DNA from: Amphibalanus amphitrite | Taxonomy: Eukaryota > Arthropoda > Thecostraca > Balanomorpha > Balanidae | Length of the DNA stretch: 64,000 nt | Assembly (NCBI RefSeq): GCF_019059575.1 | Contig: NW_024881710.1 | Coordinates: 493,001 to 557,000, forward strand | Direction of reading: 5' to 3' | In this document: piece by piece, positions 34,801-49,500 of the stretch | Layout: the number at the start of each line of letters is the position of its first letter | Numbering within the stretch: position 1 is the first letter of the stretch | Program-made: the position numbers and the translations under genes | The notes under the pieces: model-generated | The model's input: only the letters and a program-made list of their open reading frames with translations | Told to the model about the DNA's origin: nothing | The model's database searches: none

Positions 34801-37800
34801 TTCCCATTGAGGTGACACGAATTAGCAAAATAGTGGTTCGGGCGCTTTTCAAAAATAGTACCGGACGCTGTTCCTCTTGTGACGTCATAGCTCCGTGACC
34901 TGACCTGACCCGGTCAAGTTTCTTATACCATATGATAGCCAATACTTGCCCCAACATGCATGGGAAGTTTCATCACGATCCATCAACCGATGTCCGTACC
35001 ACCGGCAGGAAACCTCGGGCGTTGGCACTCAGTTTGTGAAAATCCGGCCGGAGGCTGTTCCCTTTGTGACGTCATAACTCCGTGACCTGACATGACCCGG
35101 TCAAATTTTTTTTTATCAAAAGATGCGCAAGGTTTGCCCCATAAGGTACCCAAAATTTGGCGGCGCTGCGCGCCGCCGTTTTTGCACTATTTCCGAAAAA
35201 CCTCAGGGGGGGTTGCACCAACCCCCCCCCCCCCTACATGGGCGAGGGTTAAACGCCACATGCCTCACTAATCGCTATGACCACTAGGTGGTGACTATAG
35301 TTAGGTACCCCGCGCCTGACTTGAGTGTAGTTCATTGTGCATGACGTCACAGCCCACAGGTCAGGTCAAAGTTAATATTATCAACATTTCAACATGTTCA
35401 CACTTCAGGCTGTGGCCAGTCACATCGAGCTCAAAATTGATTTATCCACTCATACCTAAACGGATGGCGATCAGTCACAGCGGTAAGTAGCCTTTAGGTG
35501 AAAGCTATGTCGATTTAGGTGATCATGATTTAGGTGAAAGCTAGGTCAGAATATGTCACAAAAAGTCACAGAAATTAGTCAGAAAAAGTCATGTGAAACA
35601 CGTTTTATGACCCATTTTGACAAATAATTCGATACTAGTTTCGTCTGCGCCGTCTATGTCATCTTCAGCTCGTTGGGTATCATTCAGGTCAAGAACAGGT
35701 AAAAATGTCAAATTTGGGAGCTGAGTATTTCAAATAAAGTGTGGCAATCGGACTCAGTTTAACCCGCGCACCGACGGGGGTCTGCGCCAACTTAGTACCG
35801 ACGGGGGGGGGGGGCGGATGACCGCCCCCCCTGAGATCTCGAGAACAAAGCAAGATAGCGACAAGCGGTAAACGGCATCGGATACGCACGGACAAGGTCT
35901 ACAATTTTTACTAAGGTCATTTTCAGGTCAGGTCAAAGATGACGTCACAGGGGTCGAAAAAGTCAAAATGGCGGCGCTAGACATGGAGAGGGTTTTTCTC
36001 GAATAACTTTCGAAGTAGTCAAGATAGGAACAAACTAAGGGCATCATCGTGATCCTCTCGTCGATCCGCATCGAATGATATATATGTTGACCTCGAAAGG
36101 TCAAGGTCAAAGGTTGACCTCAGGTCACGTGACCTCGAGGTCATCATGTATATCATTCGATGCGTCTTGACGAGCTGAACACAATGAGACCATCCGCGCG
36201 GCTGTATCTTGTTCCTGTAAGGAGTTATTGGCAAAAAACCTTTGGTGACCTTTGATGACGTCACATGACCTTACAGCTGCCCAACAGCAAAACAGACCTC
36301 AAGGTAGTGAAGGTTGATCGAATGTGAAGTCATGTATGGTATATGGGGCCATTCCGACCCGTTTTAGTGGTAAAAACAGGGAGTTGATTTTTCCCCCATT
36401 GACTTATAATGGGGAGGTCGCGAAATTGACCTGACCTTAGGTCACCGACATCAAAATTCCGAGATATACAAATTGTAGCTACTAATGACCTAATAACATC
36501 CTGCGACTTTCAAAGGCCTCCGACATCTACTGTAGCTCTGGCACGGTGACAAAGTTGCAAAAAAGTGACTTGAGGTTGGGTCATTCAAAGTGACCTGGTG
36601 ACCTGACCTTAAAAGTTAGGAGGTTCAAACTTGCACACCATGTGTAAAATTGATGAGAGAATAGTCATACCAAATTTCGCGGCGCTACGCGCCGCGGTTT
36701 TCCCGCTATCCGCGAAAAACCTCAGGGGGGCGGATATCCGCCCCCCCCGTCGGTGCGCGGGTTAAGCCACGTAATCTGAGGGTGATATTTGTTTGCATGC
36801 AAGACGTCTAGAATTTGCTAAAAGTTTATGGTGTTTGGGTTAACCCTTGCCCGTATTGGTCTTTTGCCAGCCGCGAACGTATAGGGGGGGGGAGGGGGAA
36901 GGAGGTCCCCTTGCCGTTTGGCCCCTGATCAAGCTAGAGCTTCTCAGAAAAACACGAGCGTGTTGCCCGTGACGAGAGAAAGCTGATGACACCCAATTTT
37001 AAGGTCCTGGGTTATTGGTTTACCTTACAGGCCAGGTCAATGACCCAAAAGTCGTGAAAATCGGGACCTAAACGTCGCAAAGTGTGGCTGATATGGGGTT
37101 TTAAGGGTGCTGATCACGAACACCATGTTCGTTTTGAGCACAGATGATGTCTTCATGCATTTAGGACAGGTCGGGTCAGGTCATGTCAGGTCACCCAGTT
37201 GGGGTCCTGCCGGGTATTCGTAGAGTTGTCAACCGCCTCTGACAGCTTCGTAACATGTTACGAAGGTACCTAAACTGCTTCGTGAATGTTCAAATGGCTG
37301 CTCATTTCCAATTCAGCTCCAAAAACTATAGCCTAGAAACATGCAAAACTCGAAAAAGTGAGCCGAGTGCTGTTCGGCTCCGCGCAAAATATTTTGCAGC
37401 GTGTGACGGCACACTTGGATGACGTCAGCCACTGGCTCCGCCCACTCTCCGCCGGGCCGCCAGAGCCGAGGGCCGCGGCGGCCGCGGCAGCCATTATTCG
37501 ACGCGTGACGAACCGTGGCGCGGATGGACTGGTGGTTTTCGTTCAAAAACTGAATAAAATGCGTTCAAATGTGGTTAATAGCAATGTGCCACTGAAAAAA
37601 GTGATAATGATACCCAAAATACGGCATTCAAACCACTTACAATAAGAAATATAGGACGGTAAACTTTAATTCGCGCCACTTTCGCCTCCTGCAGCTACTT
37701 TTTTCTTGTTGCGCAAAACTGAAAGATTTTGCGCTTGCCGACGTCACATATGTGACGTCATAGGCCGAAGGGTGGAGCCTGGCACCCGAGAGACCCCTAC

Positions 37801-40800
37801 TGCGCATGCGTGGTGCAAAATTTTGCAGTAGGATGCGCTGCCCGAACAGGGCTCCGATGTCATCAAAGGTCAATTACCTGACCCGACCTTCAGGTGACCT
37901 TGGCACCCACCTTAATGCATGGGACCAACATCATATCACATGTTTGAACACATGAAACCACGAAAAGACCGCAAACGCGCGGCTAATGCGAGCCGACATA
38001 CGCCGAATCACGATTCCGGCTAAACATGGTCTCAAGAAACTGGTTGGTCAAAGATCATTTGGGTCAGGGTCATGAAATTTTCAGGGAAGATGCAAAGTTG
38101 AAAATCTCTAGGGTCCTTAGAGTTTCGCATTCGCGGAGCATTCGTGAAAAAAAAAAACGAGGGAGTCCGTTCGAACCTCCCATACGGGCGAGGGTTAACC
38201 CGGCACCGCATCTGGGCTATTTCCGTACCCACGGCAGCCTGGGTAGGGGGAGGGGTCGGATCCGACCCCCCCCCTGCTATCTGAGAACCAATGGCCGTAT
38301 CGAACCCCGCGAGGTGGCGTTCGAAAGGCATTTACGAGACCTTCCTAAAGCACTCAAGATTTTAAGACTGAGGTCAACTTTCGGGTCGAGGTCAGGTCAA
38401 ATGTAAGATTATGGGATTTCTGCACGATGAGGCTTACGCATAGGCGTAGGAACAGGGGGGGCCAGGTGGGCAAGTGCCCACCCACTTTTCGAGGTGGGGG
38501 GGCCAACCATGTGTTTTGGCCCACCCACTTTTTACTCGAGGCCCCTCGTCTCGATTTGAGAGGACGTCGTCACCTTCAAGAATAAACAGACTCGGTAAAA
38601 ATAAGTTCCACGAATCCCCACGCACGGACTCCAAGGGGGCCGTGATGGATCCAAGGAGGCCCTCTGTTCATACTTGTCAGTCGAAGCCCCTGAGACTGAT
38701 GGCCTGAGAGGCCCTAGTGGATCTGAGGAGGCCCCAATATCCACACTGGTCTGGGGAGGCCCCTGACACTGGCGGTCTTGGAGGCCCCTCTATCCACACT
38801 AGTCAGAGGTCTGAGACTGGGAGGCCCCTCCATCCACACTAGTCAGAAAAGGCCCCTGACACTGGTGGTCTAGCCGAGGCCCCCTACCCTCACTAGTCAG
38901 AGGAGGCCCCTCTATCCTCAATAGCCAGAAGAGGCCCCTGAGACTGATGGTATGGGAGGCCTATCCATCTACACTGTAGTCAGAGGAGGCCCCTGAGACT
39001 GATGACCTGAGAGGCCCTTATAATCACACCAGGCAGAAGAGGCCCATGAGACTGATGGACTGAGAGGCCCCTCTATTGATACTGGCCACAGGAGACCCCC
39101 AAAACTTTCGGTCTGGGAGGTCCCTCAATCCGGCACCAGTCAGGAGAGTCCCCTGAGACTGATGGCCTGGGAAGCCCTTATATTCACACTAGGCAGAGGA
39201 GGCCCCTGAGACTGATAGTATGAGAGGCCCTCATATTCACACCAGTCAGAAGAGGCCCCAGAAGTTGATGGCTGTGAGGCCCTTCTGTTCATATAACTGG
39301 CCACTGGAGGCCCCTGAAACCGGTGGTCTGGGAGGGCCCTCTATCCACACTAGTCAGAACTCAGAAGAGGCCCCTGAGACCGATGGTCGGAGAGGCTCTT
39401 ATATTCATACTGGCCACAAGAGGCCCCTGAGACTGATAGTCAGAGAGGTCCACTCCTAATGAATCTGAGGGGGCCCTCTATCCACATTTACACTTTTCTA
39501 GGGAGGCTCCCGAGACTGATGGTCTGAGAGGCCCTTTTATTTATACTGTCCACAGGAGCCCCCTGAGATTAATGGTCTGAGAGGCTCTTCTATTTACACT
39601 AACCAGAGGAGGCCCCTAGGACTGATGGTCTAACAGGCCCTTCTATTTATACTAGCCAGAGGAGGCCCATGAGACTGATGGTCTGAGAGGCCCTTCTATT
39701 CAAACTAGGCAGATGAGGCCCCTGAGAATGATAGTCCGAAGAGCCATGCGGCGGCAACTGGACGTGGCCATATTTCGGCTCGGTAGGGCCCCACAGAGCT
39801 CATGAGAGCACCTCAAGGGCTCCTAAGTAGACACGCTTATCCCCATAAGGGTGCCACGCCGGCTTATGAAGGCTCCTTGTAGGCATCTAAGGGCCCTTTC
39901 CGGCCTCTAACGGCTCCACCCGCCTGTGATGGCTCCACACCAGTGTTTATGAGCGCCACACAGCGGCGCCTTTGAGGGTCATACTAGTGTCTCTTAGGGC
40001 CCTATATCGGTGGCTCTGGAGGCCCCACACCGGCGCCTCTGTGGGCCACCACACCTGTGCATCTCAAGGCTCTATAGGTACATCTGAAGGACCCACACCG
40101 ACACCTCTGAGGGCCCCACACCAGTATCTCGGAGCTCTGAAGGCCCCACACCGGTGACTCAGAGGACTCACCGGCTCCTGAGAGCACCATGTTGATGTCT
40201 AACAGCTCCACAAGGCCACTGAAGGTACCACACAAGCTCTCACTGAGCTCTTATGTCCATGTACCGGCCTCTGAGGGATTTAATTAAGCCAGCGCATTCA
40301 TAGCTCCACACCAGCAATTGTAAGGGCTTCACACTGAAGTATCTGAGGGTTCCACACCGGTGTCTCTAAGGGACACATACCGGCATCTCTTAGGGCCCCA
40401 TACCGGCGTCTCCGAGGGTCCACATCTGGCGGGCACCCATCAGCGACTGAAGGTCCCACACTGTCGACTCCGAGAGCCCCATCTGCGTCTGGGAGCACCA
40501 TGCCGTCTCTAAGAACCACAGCGGCTCCTCCGTACGAAAGATGGGCGTCTTCATGCCAAAGGGGAGCGGTTCTGAGACGTATGGCACCTACGTGCAATAG
40601 AGGGGCGCCTAAGAAGCCCATAGGGGCGCCTCAATACGAAAGAGGGGCGCCTCTGAGGCCTACATATATGGGCGTCCACACGCAATAGAGGTCTGCAAAT
40701 TGCAATTGATCAATGCCATGGCGGGTGCATTCATAAGAAACAGGGGCGCCGGCATGGCAAAGAGAGGCGCCTTCAAGTGTCCATAAAAGAGAGACGCCTA

Positions 40801-42873
40801 TGATAAGCGCACATTGTATGCGACAACGGGGTGACTGTGGGACATATAGGGATGTCTCTGATGACTACCTATACATAGGGCGCTTATATGCCAAAGAGGG
40901 CGCTTATGAAGCTAATGGGGGCACATGGGTAACGAGGAAGACATTTGTGTAAGGGTTTTCAGCCTTTCAGGGGTCATGCGCCGTTTGCGGCAAATAGATT
41001 CTAAAAAAAAAAATCGGAGGGGGAATAAGCTTTAAAAATGGTGCGGACTTTCCGCACTGTTCGCTTAAGCGGTTACGCCCCTGGGTACATCTGCTCGATC
41101 TCAGAAGCTATATTTGGAGGTCATACCTACTTGAAAGCAGCCAGCAGGACGAGGCAAAAGTTGGAGGCCCCTGAAAATAGGAGGCCCCCTGGAAAAGGAG
41201 GCCCCTTGACAGGGTGGCCCACCCACTTTTCATGACGTTCCTACGCCCGTGGGCTTACGGACAGTGGAATCGATAGCTCCTGCTCGAAGCTCACAAAAAT
41301 GACCTCAAAGACTTAAAGCATATGGTTGCATCCATGACGTCTGCAAACTCTGAATACGATTTCCGTTCCTAAGTAGGCATTTAACCCGCGCCCTGCTGGG
41401 GGGGGGGGTGTTTGAACACCCCCCCCTTGTGGTTTTTCGCGAATATCTAAAAAACGGCGGCGCGGAGCGCCGCCGTTTTTGGTACACCTTATCATACATC
41501 AATTCTACACATGTTGTGAAAATTTCAGACCAAGGTCATTCAAGGTCAGGTCACCAGGTCACTTGAAGTGACCTCACCTCATAAAAACTTTCAATGTTTG
41601 TCATAGCTACACCGAGTGACTGATCGCTTTGAAACTTTCAGCGATTGCTAAGAGAAATAGCATGTACAAAATTTATATCTCAGAATTTTGCTATCTATGA
41701 CCTAAGGTCAGGTCAATTTTGCGACCTCCCCATTATAAGTCAATGGGAGAAAATTGAAATGCGCCTCTTTTGGACGAAAGACATTATAAACACTCCCAAA
41801 CACCGAATTACAAGTGGTTTAGACACACTGAACATGAAAATGGTGTCCGTGACCCTTGTTTATGCCCTGAGGTCATCTTAGGTCACGAATGGTATCTAAC
41901 AGTTTTTTCGCAAATAACTTTTGATAGAGGCATGCTAGAGCGATGAAAACGCCTTAGATGTGTTCAGCTCGCCGATACGGATCGACTGATATGCAACATG
42001 ACCCTTTCCGGTCAGGTCATGACCTTGACCTGAGGTCAAATTTTCAAGTTGACCTTTCAAGGTCAAGTTATAGTTCATTCGATGCGTCTTGACGAGAGGA
42101 ACACGATGCCGGTAAAAGTAAGCTCGTACAAGGCTTGGGTCAAAAGTTATTGCAGAAAAACTGTTTTCGAAAAAATCGGCTATTTTTGCAGTTTTTGCCC
42201 CCTGCAGGCAAAACCGTTGACGTTAGGTCAAATCTGAGAGAATTACTCAGAAAGGGCGTTAATAGGGCTATCGAATGCGCTTTTCCGCAGCGCTGTAGCT
42301 CTATTGGTTCCCGAGTTATGCGTTGGCTTCTTGGAAATTTTCGACATTCGACCTAGAAATCGGCGAAATTTTGCCTTCAATGACCTCTGGTGACCTGACC
42401 TTTGACCTGACCAAAAAATTGACCGAAGTGATTTCGTCATTATTTTTGACGCTCTTTCGAACGCCGCCTTCTGCGTATCGCTACGTGGCCCAGGAGCCGA
42501 GTTACAAGGGGGGTGTTCAAACACCCCCCCCCAGCAGGGCGTGGAAATCCAGGACCCCCAGCCGGGCGCGGGTTAAAAGGCGGAAGGTTTCTCTGACTGC
42601 ACCGACCTAGTTAAGCTACGTGACAATAAACTCAGATTAACTAAAAAAATCATTTGTTCTTTGGTCAACATATTTTAGCCTTATTTACCTACTTCAGTTT
42701 CGAAAGCCTTCAGTTTCTTCGTTCACTATTGCTCTAACCAAAAACACGCTCAATTCTTACATTTACCGGGACCTTAAAAATTATGTGCTACTGTAATGAA
42801 ATGAACAAGAAGGACGGAGCAAAAGCGAGAGAGATACAAGTTATGTACGCAGCAAGGGAGAAGTGAGAAAGAT

Positions 42874-42957
<84 letters not shown>

Positions 42958-42994
42958 AGAAGAGAGAGAGAGAGGGAGAGAGAGCGAGAGCGAG

Positions 42995-43082
<88 letters not shown>

Positions 43083-43480
43083 TACCTCGAAGGCCTTGAT
43101 GGAGTCATCTTGCCGTGTTCTGTACCAGTAACCGTCGGGGGTTGGTCGTGGTATTGGCCGTATGCGTCTAGCATTACGGCTGTTTGAGGGGGGCACTCTG
43201 GAACAGGTAATTGAGCATTGTGCCTTAATCAGAATTGCACTGTTTATCACGCACATATAACATAATGAGCCGTGCAACAGAGGTGAAGATAGAAAGATAG
43301 ATCGTCGCATAGATCGTCACGAACCTATGAAGTGGTCTATGGACATTTGATATCTATGGCTATCTCCAAAGCGCCGTAATCTATGAAAGGCGATCGACTT
43401 GAGTCACTGCAGTGCACAATGCACATGTATCGAGTTGTCCGCTTACAATACATGTGTATTGTGTAACGTGTATACACATT

Positions 43481-43556
<76 letters not shown>

Positions 43557-46500
43557 ATGGGCGTACTAAATCTACGCTAGATGGCTTCTCGAATGAATCA
43601 CAGCCGAAGGGTATCGCACAATGAACCTTACTTTAAAATGGGCAAGGTATGTACATGCTAATCTTCACTAATGCGCCAATAATTGCATTTGCGCCATTCA
43701 TCGAAAATGGCCTGACCTTGGATGTAAGAGCCCGGTGAAATAATATCAAGGGTACCGTAAACCGGGGTGAGTTGATATGGATTTTGAGGTTATTCTAGAT
43801 TTCTTTAAAAGCCACGTTCATTTACGGAATTCTTTTTGTGCCAGTTTCATGGCACATGCCTTGGGGAGGCAATCAGCAAAAATGAATAAAAAATGTATAT
43901 ATTAAGCCCCTTTTTTAAAACGCCAAAGTTCATATCAACTCACCACCCCCCAGGGGGTGAGTTGATATGATTTTGGATTTTTCAAAATTTCTCGGCTAAA
44001 GAAGCTCAGAGGTGAGTTGATAAAATGCCAGTGTTTAAAAAAAGGATGAGAGAACACATCCTGAAAGAAACCATTAGAAAAATGATAGTAGTTTGGCAGC
44101 AGACCTCACATTCATGAAAACGCAATCATGTGTCCAACACAGCGCTATCAAAATGGCTTAATTTTAGCAGCATCATTTTTTCGCTTTATGATACTTAGTT
44201 TTACTTAGAACATTCTGAACTTGGCTAGTCACGTGTCCTCAAGCCAACAGTATCAAAACTGGCAATATATTTTGGAATTAAAGTGTATTTTCTTGTAATT
44301 AAAACACATTGTTAGTTGCGGGTCAAGGTTGATATGCCTCTGACAGAAATAATGGATTGAAATGAAAGAATACATATACTTCTGAGCTTTTGTGGACTGG
44401 TAGTCAACAAAATATTTATGAAGTGAAGTGAAGCGAATCTAATTCGGACTGTATTCTATCAGGTGAAATAAGCGACATAAAACAGAATTCGGCATCAAAA
44501 GCCAAAATTAACCCTCGCACTTATAGGCGGGCGAACGGACATCCTCGGCTTTTCGCACATAACTCGCGCAAAAAGCGGCCGATCGCGACGAAACTTTCAG
44601 TGCCTCTCGAGTTTATCAATTTTACACTTGTTCTAAAGATTTCATGACCCTGTCTCAAATGGTTTTTGACTTGTGACCTGATTCTCGAGACCATGCTTGG
44701 CCGGAATCGCGATTTGGCGTAGTCGGCTCACATTATCCGCGCATTTCCAGTCTTTTTGTGATTGTAACGTCCAAACATGTAAATGATGTTGGTCCCATGC
44801 AGTATTGTGGGTGTCAACTGCCAAGGTCACCTGAAGGTCAGGTCAGGTCATTGACCTTTGGTGACCTCGGCTCACTTTTGGAGTTTTACATGTTTCTATA
44901 GGGTAGTTTTTTTCGGGCCGATGTCGAATTTAACATGCATTTGATCATTTACGAAGTAGTTTTGGTGCCTTCGTAACATGTTACGACACCGTCAGTGGTA
45001 GTTGACACTTGACACTCCCTATGGATAGCCGGCAGGACACCTACTGGTTGACCTGACCTGACCTGACCTGGCCTAAATGTACGAAGACACATGTGATCAA
45101 AACAAACATGACATTCGTAATCAGCAACAGCCAAAAAATAATAACCTCGCTGTACGAACTTCAAATAACCCCTTATTTTCCCGACTTTTGGGTAATTGAC
45201 CTGGCCTGGAAGGTTAACCAATGACCTAGGACCTTAAAGTTGGTTATCATCGGCTTCCTCGCGTCTCGGGCAACACGCTCGTTTTTTCCTCGAAGCTCTA
45301 GCTCCACCAGGGGCCAAACGACGATGGGATTCCACCGGATCCCCCCCCCCCCCCTATACGTTAAACGCTGGCAAAACACGAATACGGGCGAGGGCTAAAA
45401 CACCAGTCAATTTCTTTCTATTGTTTGTTCCATTTCATTTTGTCACTCATTTTCGGTTGGCAACTGCCAAGCAGGAAAACTCATCAGTTTCACGAGATCA
45501 GAATTCCCGCGCTGTTAGCCATACAGAAACGACAGTTCTGTCATTTTCGAAACCACGAATAATTATAACATTTTTTTTTAATCTGTATGCATATAGTATG
45601 TAGGGGAAGCGGGGGTAACACCGCCGCTGTGGGAAACACCGCCACCCCATCTGGCGGCGAAAGTATGAAATGTGAAGTGTAAAAATCCGTTATTTCCTAT
45701 TGACCGCACGCAGGTAAGCGTCTTCTGATTTGTGTTCCGGTGTTTCAGTGTAATCGAAGCTCAATGTGGGCATTTAAAGAAAAATGCACATTCTCTTGTA
45801 AAAATTCGATGAGTTGGGAGCACTTTTGAATGTCTTTAAGTAGAGACTCATTTTGATTTACTTGATTACATCGAAAAATAACTGATCGGCTTTGTCCAGT
45901 AAGATAAGTTTGCTTGAACCGTGTAGTACATTCTTACCGCTGGCGATTTTTGCTTGTGATCACTTATTGGGGAACACCGCCACCCCGTGGCGGTGTTACC
46001 CCAATTGAGGTTGCGGTGTTTCCTGTTTGTTGCGTGATGTGATGAAACTCCAAAGACACGCTTTATTTATGTTCGTAGATGTTCCTAAGTCGGGAATAAG
46101 CAGCTTATTTGATTTTTTACTTTATATTTTTCATGCATCCCGACCAAGCACTTGCCAGCTGTATAAAACTGGCAAACAGCTGATGAACCTATACTGATAC
46201 CTATTTAGGTGTCCATTACCGATTATTTGCGAAAATTACCACTTACCGACAGGAAACTCATCGCACACGATCTCTGAACAATTAAAAGCTTTCGTAGGAA
46301 TGGGTTGGGTTAACATCAACACCGGTGGCGGGGTTACCCACACAATTTGTAGGCAGCAAATATGCAAGGTATTTTTAAAAGTCGTGATACATGAAAACCT
46401 TTTAGGAGCATGCAAAATAAGTACCTAAAACACGTGAGAAAATGTTTAAATATTGTAACCAAAACAATAACTACCAAGAGACTTCACACATATTCTCTCA

Positions 46501-49500
46501 TTTTGGCGAAAAGCTTAGGGGGGCGGTGTTACCCCCGCTTCCCCTATATAGGTGTTCTATAGTGTTCCTTTGTAGCTTGTAGGGAGCCATCTTGGGACTT
46601 GACAGGGAGTTGTGCTGTGCCTTTTGCATGTTAGGTATGTCCACAGAAAAAAAAAAAACTTTGGGGTCACTGATATTAGTTGTCGGACCTTCGTCCCCGT
46701 CTTGAGTTGATAATTGAGATGTTAGTTTCAAACGTTTCGGCCAGTTACTCTCCGGCCGTCGTCACTCGTCAGGTGTTCTTAGACCCTCAGAAGGACCTGG
46801 ATGTTGGTGGCGTTGCGCCGTACGCGTCCAACCGTTCGAAAGCTCCTGTAGTCAGCGGGAATCGAACTCGGGTTTCCCCGGTGATGGTCCACGGTTCTAA
46901 CCACGCCACTATCGAGGCAGATTTGCCGGTGGCCGGAGAAGTTACTTGCTGAAACGTTGTGAAACTAACATCTCATCTCAAGACGGGAACGAAAGTCCGA
47001 CAACTAACATCAGTGATACTAACAGGCCTCGTCTCAAGCATTCAGAAAAAAAAAAAACTAAAGCTTTTGGGGGTTGATGGAATGATGTGGGGAGAGAAAA
47101 GGAGAAGAGTTGGTCTAATTGACTTTGTCTTACTTGCAGACCCATATTTCGTGCTAATTTGCATGCATACCAGCCTAGTATCAGCTTTTATCATACATAT
47201 CAACTCACCACTTGATGGCATATCAACTCACCACCTGTCACTTTTCTTAAAATTATAAAAAAGCGTTGTTATAGGTGAAACCCAAAACTACCTGGGATCA
47301 ACAGTAAATTGATGGTAGGTACTTTCCCAGTGCATGTTGTTCCATGAATATCCACCGTCTTTGCTGTAGGGTGGGGACTTTTCCTTAGTTTCAAAATCAG
47401 AAGAAAAAAAGGACTTTGAAAAAAGTAATGTGTTAAGAAGGCACTGCACCACATGCATGCCTTTCTCAGCTATATGCATCACTTATTGGTTGCTTCACTT
47501 CACAGAAAAATAAAACTAAAAATTGGTTTACAAATGGATGAGCAGCACACATTTTAACATTTTTCGAGCAATTTATATCAACTCACCACCCCATATCAAC
47601 TCACCCCGGTTTACGGTAAATCCCACAGGAAGACAGGCAGAAACAGGCAAAGACAGACAGACGAGTCTTCAAAGAAACAGACACATAGACGAAGGGATCA
47701 TCCTCACCGTTCCCTGTCGGCGATTCCGTCTTCCAACTGGAACTCGTTAGGGAAGCCAAAGATATCTCCATGGCCTGGCCTTGCATGTCGTGGTTTCCGC
47801 TTACAATAGCTAGAATCAGATTCTACAAGCCTAGGATACTGGTACTCGCCGATGACGAATTTTTGCAGCTTCTCGAACACCTTCTTAGCAGTTAGTTTGT
47901 TCTTGTCGCTGAGCAATTCGACGCTGCGATCGACAACGGCTGACAACAGAAGGAAAATAACGTGAGCCTCCCCGGAGTCAAAGTGCCTGCATTGCATATC
48001 ACGCGCACTGCAGCGGGTCTGAGCCGAATACGAACTGCAGGGGGGGGGGGGTTGAAAACAACACCCCCTGAGATCTCGAAAACGGCGCAACGTAGCGACA
48101 AACGGTAAACGGCGTTAGATAGGTGGAGATGTTATTTAGAGGAAATACTAGGTCATTTTGTCTCAGGTCAAAAACGAGGTCACCAGAGGTCACCGAAGAC
48201 AAAATGTTACGATTTTCACAACAGGAATTTCGCGGTAGTTTTTCTTGAATAACTTGTCTTGCACACAAGACAGAGGATCGATTCGAACGCCATCGTTCTT
48301 AGCTCGTCAAGGCGCATCGAATGATATATAATATGACCTCGAACGGTCAAGTTGAAAATTTGACCTCAGGTCAAGGTCATGACCTGACCGAAATAGGTCA
48401 TGTTGCATATCATTCGATCCGCATTGACGAGAAAACACGATAACCGTCGAACGGAGTCTCTATCTCTATTCAATCTCAGTTATTGAAGAAAAACCGCTGG
48501 TGACCTCAGGTGACCTAAGATGACCTGGAGATCACCTTCCAAAGGTCATAAGTGATATGTTTCGGTGAAATCACCAACAGGGACCTGTAATACTATGATC
48601 CTGAGCGTATTGAAGTCATAGGATGGCATTCAGAGTAAGTTGAAATTTCTCCCGTTGACTTATAATGGGCCGGTCGCAAAAATGACCTGACCTTAGGTCA
48701 TCGATATAAAAATTCCGAGATATACAAGTTGTAGCTCGTGATGACTTTACTATTTCCTGTGGGTTTCAAGATCATATCTCAACAACTGTGGGCTTGGTGG
48801 GATTGCAAACTTCGAAATTTACGTTTCGAGGTAGGGTCACTTGACCTGACCTGGTGACCTGACCATAGGTCACCTGGGGTCAAAATTTTTACTCAAGGTG
48901 TGCAAAAGCTGGGAGAACAGGTATGCAAAATTTGGCGGCGCGTAGCGCCGCCGTTTTCTCGCGATTTGCGAAAAACCACAGGGGGGGGGGTTGAAAACAA
49001 CCCCCCCCTGCAGTGCGCGTGATATGGTCTCATGATGCTAGTAATTATAAGCGACAGCCATGCAAAAATTTTCCACTTAGCATACAATTTCTTTTAGCTT
49101 AGCCAGGCGGCCGGCGGGCTGGGCTATATAGTCGACCGCGGCAGCTGCAGCAACGGAACATTAGTCAGTGGCTGTAATGAATTCCTCAGTGGCGTTTGGT
49201 GGTACTCAATGTCTGTACTGACCTCCTCGCTGTTCAGTACTCACAGATGCCGCAGAGCGAGTTGCGCGCTCCCCGAATGGTGAGCACTGCCGGATCGCCC
49301 GGCTCGACCTTCTCCTGGTCCCAGGATACCTTCACCTGAGCACACCATCAGCTGGGTCATGCATAGGACAGCGGTCGAGTAGCGCAACAGAATATAGGCA
49401 CGACAGCACTCAAGTGACGTAGCATAAAATACGTAAAGGAGCAATGCAAATATAGTCAGTGGCGCGGGAACTTCTTCCAGACTGGGGGGGCTGAACCATC

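Larger units (their letters stand above)
38439..41251. mobile_element. hAT-like non-autonomous element with minisatellite interior
   Basis: Ends CATAGGCGTAGGAAC / GTTCCTACGCCCGTG, flanked by an exact 8-bp repeat GGCTTACG at 38431-38438 and 41252-41259. Both ends also carry (T/C)GGCCCACCCACTTTT. The interior is minisatellite. No transposase ORF. Confidence 0.88.
43755..47616. mobile_element. TA-flanked element with CCGTAAACCGGGGTGAGTTG ends
   Basis: Inverted ends of about 25 bp, flanked by TA at 43753-43754 and 47617-47618. The end motif GTGAGTTGATATG recurs inside: a palindrome at 43930-43969 and single or paired copies at 44010 and 47198-47230, 47578. It contains two younger insertions (44512-45394 and 45603-46544). 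No transposase seen. Confidence 0.88.

Noticed and set aside
38474-41235. Multiple short frames in the GGCCCC minisatellites
   Set aside because: Repeat artefacts inside a hAT-like element; no coding signal.
42774-43310. Open frames of Leu-Ser or Arg-Glu repeats
   Set aside because: They read through the (GA)n microsatellite; only the exon 43086-43197 in this interval is real.
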